NCBI GenBank assembly: GCA_017962745.1
Contig: JAGCUR010000012.1
Location: forward strand, 1 to 64,000
Direction of reading: 5' to 3'
DNA: 64,000 bases
Source of the DNA: Bacilli bacterium
GTDB lineage: Bacteria; Bacillota_I; Bacilli_A; ML615J-28; CAG-698
Below the pieces are notes generated by a model. That model worked only from the letters and a program-made list of their open reading frames with translations. It had not been told where the DNA came from and searched no databases. Below, in pieces: positions 62,324-64,000 of the stretch. Each line of letters opens with the position of its first letter. The stretch's first letter is position 1. The position numbers were made by a program, and so were the translations under genes.

Positions 62324-63288
62324 TGGAAAACCTAATACTTATTCTTCAAAAAACGATAATTTATGCTATTCCGCTTCTAATCGTCGCTTTAGGTGGTGTT
62401 TTTGCGGAAAGAAGTGGTGTTATCAACTTAGCTCTTGAAGGTGAAATGATCTTCGGAGCATTCATGGGTGCAATATTTGTATACTTGCTACAAAAAGGTG
62501 GCGTATGGCTTGATAAGCCACAACTAACATTTATTTGTGCTCTAGCAGTTGGTGCTGGAAGTGGTGCACTATATTCATTACTATTATCATTTTCAGCTGT
62601 TAAACTTAAATCAGATCAAACAATCAGTGGTACAGCATTAAATATGCTTGCTCCTACCATTGTTAATACATTTGGACTAGTATTCTTCCTTCAAGAAAAG
62701 ATTAATATGCCATATACATTTACTGGTTATGCCATTATTAATTCTAATCTTCCAGGATTCTTAAGAATATTATTCGATAAGGCATACTTATCTACATTCG
62801 TGGTTATCTTAGTGTTTGCCCTACTTTCTATTTGGTTATACAAATCAAAAGTAGGCACCCACCTAAGAGCCTGTGGTGAGCATCCGCAAGCAGCTGACTC
62901 AGTTGGTATTAATGTAGCTAAGATGAGATACTTAGGAACTACAATTTCAGGTGCCCTAGCAGGACTTGGTGGATATGCATATATCGCAACTGTTGCTAAT
63001 GGAACAGCCGAAGCAACAATCGGTGGTATGGGATTCTTAGCCTTAGCTATCATGATATTTGGTAACTGGAATCCAATCGGTATCGTAATTGGCGCTTTAA
63101 TGTTTGGCTTCTTAAAGTGTATCGGTGCGGTATCATCATCAGTTCCATTCTTAGCCAATATCGGATTACCTCCTTATTTCTATAACATCGTTCCATACGT
63201 AGTAGTACTAGTCGTATTAGTATTATTTAGAAAGAAATCAGGTTGTCCAAAAGCTGAAGGTATACCTTACGAAAAAGGACAAAGATAA
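62323..63288 (+). CDS. ABC transporter permease, nucleoside type, second subunit
   Basis: A 321-residue permease with about eight helices and the family start IPLLIVALGGVFAERSGVINLALEG, then RACGEHPQAADSVGINV and GFLALAIMIFGNWNPIG. It completes a BmpA-NupA-NupB-NupC-like importer. It begins at the TAATG junction with the first permease; a terminator follows. Confidence 0.93.
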   Translation: MENLILILQKTIIYAIPLLIVALGGVFAERSGVINLALEGEMIFGAFMGAIFVYLLQKGGVWLDKPQLTFICALAVGAGSGALYSLLLSFSAVKLKSDQTISGTALNMLAPTIVNTFGLVFFLQEKINMPYTFTGYAIINSNLPGFLRILFDKAYLSTFVVILVFALLSIWLYKSKVGTHLRACGEHPQAADSVGINVAKMRYLGTTISGALAGLGGYAYIATVANGTAEATIGGMGFLALAIMIFGNWNPIGIVIGALMFGFLKCIGAVSSSVPFLANIGLPPYFYNIVPYVVVLVVLVLFRKKSGCPKAEGIPYEKGQR

Positions 63289-63294
63289 TTTATT

Positions 63295-63329
63295 AAAAGC
63301 TTTGATATTAATTTATCAAAGCTTTTTTA
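63295..63329 (+). terminator. Terminator of the nucleoside ABC importer
   Basis: A 13-bp stem (63295-63307 with 63314-63326), then further T. Confidence 0.92.
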
Positions 63330-63395
63330 TAATTATGTATAAAAAAACAACATTTTAGAGTAGAATAAAAGTAGGTATAATAACGAGGACAAGTT

Positions 63396-63875
63396 ATGAA
63401 TATAGTATTTGAATCTAAAAATATATTATTTGTTAAAGTATCACCTAGTTTTGCAGAAGACTATTTAAAGATGGTTAACGATAAAGAAGTAACTAGATTC
63501 TTTGAAGCAAGACCTGCTTATACTTTAGAACAAGAAATTAAATGGGCTAATAATAAACTAGCTAATGATGCTACATGCTATTCAATGGTAGAAAAGGGAA
63601 GCCTTGAGTTCATTGGTAATATCGAGTTAATGGATGTAGATGAAGTATCTAAAGAATTAGGGATTATAATTACTTTAGATAAAGAAAATAAAGGATACGG
63701 TACTGAAGCAATCCTAGCTATTCTAAAGTATGCTAAAGATGAGCTTGGTTTACATAAAGTAGTATTAAGGGCTAATCCTTTAAACAAGCGAGCTATTCAT
63801 GTTTATGAAAAGTGTGGATTTAGTTATTATAATAAAACTAGTGATAAAGTATATATGCAAATAATATTTAAATAA
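63396..63875 (+). CDS. GNAT-family N-acetyltransferase (RimL-like)
   Basis: A 159-residue acetyltransferase. The acetyl-CoA loop is ENKGYGTEAI and the later segment VLRANPLNKRAIHVYEKCGF is typical of the RimJ/RimL-like branch that acetylates protein N-termini or small amines. Substrate unknown. TATAAT (63376-63381) lies upstream and GAGG precedes the start. The next gene starts 11 bases later. Confidence 0.88.
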   Translation: MNIVFESKNILFVKVSPSFAEDYLKMVNDKEVTRFFEARPAYTLEQEIKWANNKLANDATCYSMVEKGSLEFIGNIELMDVDEVSKELGIIITLDKENKGYGTEAILAILKYAKDELGLHKVVLRANPLNKRAIHVYEKCGFSYYNKTSDKVYMQIIFK

Positions 63876-63886
63876 TGAGGTGGAAT

Positions 63887-64000
63887 ATGGCAGTTCTTAG
63901 AAGATATTGTTCTAGTAGTTTATTAGAAATTGAAAATGGTACAATTAGAGAATATTGTGGTCGTACTTTATATGATATTAGCGGTAATTATGTTAGAAGA
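63887..64000 (+). CDS. Unrecognised gene, partial at window edge
   Basis: ATG 63887 follows GAGGTGG and the frame is open for 38 codons to the window end. The visible start is MAVLRRYCSSSLLEIENGTI. No family recognised. It probably shares a transcript with the acetyltransferase. Confidence 0.6.
   Translation, partial: MAVLRRYCSSSLLEIENGTIREYCGRTLYDISGNYVRR

Noticed and set aside
62727-63158. A 143-codon minus-strand frame
   Set aside because: Antisense shadow of the second nucleoside permease; proline-rich composition and no family signal.
1-64000. Mycoplasma-type genetic code (TGA as Trp)
   Set aside because: Genes end cleanly at TGA (42278-42280, 57224-57226), and tryptophans in conserved motifs are TGG.

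Overview
The window is AT-rich (low-GC) bacterial DNA with short intergenic gaps, AGGAGG-type ribosome binding sites, TTGACA/TATAAT promoters and U-tailed hairpin terminators. Tryptophan is TGG and TGA is used as a stop (for example at 42278-42280), so the mycoplasma code is excluded. Gene order is Firmicutes-like: tig-clpX-lon, secG-rnr-smpB-ssrA, rsmB-rlmN-rsgA-rpe-thiN. Lipoproteins with internal-repeat domains, MATE, GH2 and MalQ genes fit a gut-dwelling, uncultured member of the Bacilli (Erysipelotrichia/RF39-like). That placement is an inference.

Layout. 1-4497: accessory genes (two RhuM-family genes sharing a 94-bp perfect repeat, a DUF234-type ATPase) around a DEAD-box helicase. 4702-10064: one housekeeping run holding an unrecognised membrane protein with a GGDEF-like fold, ispDF (MEP pathway), pncB, a guanylate kinase and a membrane-anchored C39-like cysteine peptidase. 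10168-16358: an accessory island starting at tRNA-Lys, with an AAA_14/DUF4143 ATPase bracketed by a perfect 35-bp repeat, a DUF3990 toxin with an HTH antitoxin, a dinB-yolD pair and a HipB/HipA-like pair. 16443-24020: GH2 glycosidase, MATE transporter, alpha/beta hydrolase, PlsC acyltransferase with a zinc-ribbon tail, MalQ, TraX-like protein. 24064-26981: tRNA-Glu followed by an AlbA_2-type regulator and an XRE regulator.

27170-37709: aldo/keto reductase, PHP phosphatase, the ribosome-maturation and thiamine run rsmB-rlmN-rsgA-rpe-thiN (without the usual prpC-prkC pair), Sir2, a CaCA exchanger, MgtE and a DUF2804 protein. 37747-38306: five tRNAs (Leu on the minus strand; Asp, Arg, Pro, Gly on the plus). 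38504-38928: an antitoxin gene with a truncated Fic toxin. 39149-49699: three envelope proteins, ending in a 2400-residue repeat-built lipoprotein. 49847-58158: protein quality control (tig, clpX, lon), secG, rnr, smpB, tmRNA, tRNA-Leu. 58378-63288: a complete BMP-type nucleoside ABC importer. 63396-64000: an acetyltransferase and the start of an unrecognised gene cut by the window edge.

Working together: SmpB, tmRNA, RNase R, ClpX and Lon form a linked trans-translation and proteolysis set. The accessory genes cluster beside tRNAs, and three toxin-antitoxin promoters carry a dyad in the -35/-10 spacer. Two unlinked accessory genes share a promoter design with 23-bp-period repeats. The least explained parts are the giant lipoprotein locus, the 23-bp repeat promoters, the DUF3990 module and the leader of mgtE.
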